A DNA stretch of 64,000 nucleotides from Thiohalocapsa sp. ML1 (GTDB lineage Bacteria > Pseudomonadota > Gammaproteobacteria > Chromatiales > Chromatiaceae). Of the stretch, positions 62,401-64,000 are shown in pieces; positions within the stretch are counted from its first letter, which is position 1; every line of letters starts with the position of its first letter. The notes beneath the pieces were generated by a model. That model was given only the letters and a program-made list of their open reading frames with translations. It had not been told where the DNA came from and ran no database searches. The translations under genes and the position numbers were made by a program. The DNA lies in NCBI RefSeq assembly GCF_001469165.1, contig NZ_JABX01000022.1, positions 35,026-99,025 on the forward strand, in the 5' to 3' direction.

Positions 62401-63088
62401 AGTCGATAATCCCATACCGACGCAACAACTGCGCCATGATCGGATCAGCGATGGTGCTCGGATCGAACGGGGCCGCCGCCGCGTCGCCCGCCGCGGGCTC
62501 GCGGGGTGCCAGCGGTGCGCCCTGGTCCAGCAGGAGCTTGGTCAGGTTGATGCTGCCGGTGCCGATGGCGAGCCGCAGCGGTGTCCAGCCGTCCGCATCG
62601 GGCTTGTCCAGCGTGGCGCCGCGCGCGAGCAGCAGCTCCAGGGTGTCGCGGTCCAGCTCGCCTTGCGCCACGAGCTGGCGCAGCAGCGCCTGCGGGTCCT
62701 CGTCGGCGCCGCTGCGCAGCAGCAGCTCCGCCGCCGGCACGCGGCCATGGGCGAGGGCGACCTGCAACGCGGTCTGCCCGTCGGCGCCGGCGCGGTTCGG
62801 GTCGGCGCCGGCCTTGAGCAGTTTCTTCGCAATAGCGACGTCGCCGCGGGCGACGGCGATGTGCAGCGGCGGCTCGCCGCCCGGGCCGGGCTGATTCGGG
62901 TCTGTGCCCCAGTACAGATGGCGCTTGAGCTGCACCAGGTCTGCGCTCTGCACCGCCCGGTGCAGGCTTCCCGTCGGCCGCGGCGGGGCGTCGCAGCCTT
63001 GCAGCAGCAGGAAGCAGACGAGTATCGTGCTGAGGCTTCGGTTGGTGCGTATCGCTGACTGCATCGCTGACTGCATCGCTGACTGCAT
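62399..63088 (-). CDS. Ankyrin-repeat lipoprotein with triplicated start codon
   Basis: A signal peptide with the lipobox LLLQGC is followed by four or five ankyrin repeats (GGEPPLHIAVARGDVAIAKK, LLKAGADPNRAGADGQTALQ, VALAHGRVPAAELLLRSGAD and similar). It is therefore a lipid-anchored periplasmic protein for protein-protein contact. The N-terminus is MQSAMQSAMQSAIRTNRS: a 12-bp unit carrying the ATG is present three times, so starts at 63088, 63076 and 63064 are equally possible. 229 residues from the first. No partner gene is evident. Confidence 0.8.
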   Translation of the reverse strand: MQSAMQSAMQSAIRTNRSLSTILVCFLLLQGCDAPPRPTGSLHRAVQSADLVQLKRHLYWGTDPNQPGPGGEPPLHIAVARGDVAIAKKLLKAGADPNRAGADGQTALQVALAHGRVPAAELLLRSGADEDPQALLRQLVAQGELDRDTLELLLARGATLDKPDADGWTPLRLAIGTGSINLTKLLLDQGAPLAPREPAAGDAAAAPFDPSTIADPIMAQLLRRYGIID

Positions 63089-63399
63089 CGGTTGGTTTGC
63101 GGGAGGCGGCGTGGCGCCAATGACCGTGTTGCGCTGAAGGCGGTCGGTCTCGCCGCAACCACGGTGTCCGCGTTTCCTGACGCGGTGGGTCGCGAACGCA
63201 ACCGTCGAGATCTCTTCGTTGTTGTCGTTATCGGATTTCGCAAGACCGCGAGCGCGACAAGGGTCCCGGCCGCCGTGCCGCTGCTGCGCCTGCACGGCAC
63301 CCTAGCGCCCGCGCCCGGCGGCGGCAAGGCCCGGGGCGGCGAAGCCTCAGACCGATTTTCACTCACGTTGCGCCGTCAGGGAGCCCAGGACACCCGGTC
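63089..63399. other. Divergent intergenic region, no gene seen
   Basis: 311 bases between the ankyrin lipoprotein and a small membrane protein. It includes GCCTCAGACCGA near 63345, which also occurs near 7230 and 7400. No clear promoter could be assigned. Confidence 0.4.
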
Positions 63400-63771
63400 A
63401 TGCTCGGCAAGCTGCTCCTCACCGTCGCCATCATCGTCCTCGCCGTTTATGCGATCCGCGAGCGCCTAGCCGGGGCGAGCCCGGCCGGCGCTGCCGCCGG
63501 CACGCGCTCCTTGTCGCCGCGGCACCGGCTGATCCAGACCGCCGCGGTGCTCGTGGTCGTCATCATGCTCGTGGGCAGCGGGCTCGCACTGCTCAAGGGC
63601 TGGGGGCGCGCCCGGGATGTCGTGACGGTGGAGGTCGCCAATCCCATCACCGGCGCTGTCGAGCGCTTCGAGGCCCGGCGTACCGATGTCGGCGATCGAA
63701 CGATCCGCACGCTGGACGGGCGCCGCATCCGTGTCTCGGAGGTGGAGCGGATTATTGTCTTGGATGAATAG
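63400..63771 (+). CDS. Small membrane protein of unknown function
   Basis: A 123-residue protein with two hydrophobic helices (LLLTVAIIVLAVYAI near residues 5-19 and TAAVLVVVIMLVGSGLALL near 47-65) and a soluble C-terminal beta-rich part (DVVTVEVANPITGAVERFEA, RTIRTLDGRRIRVSEVERII). I do not recognise the family. The balanced composition and plausible membrane topology argue that it is a real gene. Six bases after its stop begins a long heptamer array. Confidence 0.6.
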   Translation: MLGKLLLTVAIIVLAVYAIRERLAGASPAGAAAGTRSLSPRHRLIQTAAVLVVVIMLVGSGLALLKGWGRARDVVTVEVANPITGAVERFEARRTDVGDRTIRTLDGRRIRVSEVERIIVLDE

Positions 63772-63776
63772 TGAAA

Positions 63777-64000
63777 AATAGTACGGAGTACGGAGTACGG
63801 AGTACGGGGTGCGAAGTGCGAAGTGCGAAGTGCGGGGTGCGGAGTGCGAAGTGCGAAGTGCGGAGTGCGAAGTGCGGGGTGCGGGGTGCGGGGTGCGGGG
63901 TACGGGGTACGGGTACGGGGTACGGGGTGCGGAGTGCGGGTGCGGGTGCGGAGTGCGGAGTGCGGGTGCGGGTGCGGAGTGCGGGTGCGGGTGCGGGTGT
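63777..64000. repeat. Long degenerate heptamer array (AGTACGG/AGTGCGG/AGTGCGA), continues past window
   Basis: About 30 tandem 7-base units with some 6-base ones: AGTACGG four times, then mixtures of AGTGCGA, AGTGCGG, GGTGCGG and GGTACGG, ending in GGGTGC-type hexamers at the window edge. It is the longest array in the window and starts six bases beyond a stop codon. The same AGTACGG unit as after hupL, 17 kb away. Confidence 0.9.

Noticed and set aside
63777..64000. Possible CRISPR array
   Set aside because: Period is 7 bases with no spacers; it is a short tandem repeat array. No cas genes in the window.

Overview
The window is GC-rich (about two-thirds G+C) and gammaproteobacterial in gene content. 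The uptake [NiFe]-hydrogenase operon of hupSLCD(G)HIJ-R type, a BLUF photoreceptor, a PrsT-like TPR protein of the PEP-CTERM/exosortase type, an MlaA lipoprotein and heptamer repeat arrays together suggest a purple sulfur bacterium (Chromatiaceae). That assignment is inference. No rRNA, CRISPR array or complete prophage is visible.

Layout. 1-8.7 kb is mostly housekeeping: uvrA (cut by the window edge), a TPR protein, htpX, tRNA-Ala(GGC) and tRNA-Glu(TTC), a BLUF protein, an SMR exporter and sodB. A hyuB-like gene follows. 10.5-14.7 kb is a three-gene restriction-modification-like operon (MerR-type HTH, N6-methyltransferase, PD-(D/E)XK nuclease) joined by 4-base overlaps. 15.3-28.8 kb is an accessory conflict island: Uma2, a trypsin-co-occurring-domain protein, a trypsin fused to a P-loop-less C-terminal region, a MoxR-type AAA+ ATPase, and a 1,199-residue membrane protein ending in a formylglycine-generating-enzyme (FGE) fold. 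Behind these lie addiction-module proteins, four Rpn-family nuclease copies (one intact), a secreted FGE protein and palindromic repeats. 29-32.4 kb returns to core genes (grxD, rnt, TraB/GumN, mlaA). 33-38.8 kb holds small toxin-antitoxin-like genes, several decayed, around uvrB and a DUF4143 ATPase. 39.2-42.9 kb has an aminotransferase, a pseudopilin, tRNA-Asn(GTT), a RelE/HigB-HigA-type pair and a DUF2919 membrane protein.

43-51.8 kb is the hydrogenase operon: HupS and HupL form the enzyme, HupC is its cytochrome b, HupD cleaves HupL, and HupG/H/I/J are maturation factors. HupR, an NtrC-family regulator, closes the operon; its receiver domain lacks the normal phosphoacceptor. modE and a CPBP protease follow. 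53.9-60.2 kb is a ruined defence island: a DUF499 C-terminal stub, an IS, a DUF1156 N-terminal stub, an intact ParA and AlbA_2 pair, and a heavily deleted SNF2-type helicase with a DUF3883 tail. The window ends with a CPA-type antiporter, an ankyrin lipoprotein and a small membrane protein.

Repeats recur throughout. Heptanucleotide tandem arrays sit within about 10 bases of several gene 3' ends. A 162-163 bp palindromic MITE-like element occurs twice. A family of GACACCGC-type hairpins clusters in the conflict island. Short tandem duplications rework gene 5' ends (a 13-bp unit in a toxin gene, a 12-bp unit carrying the start codon of the ankyrin lipoprotein).
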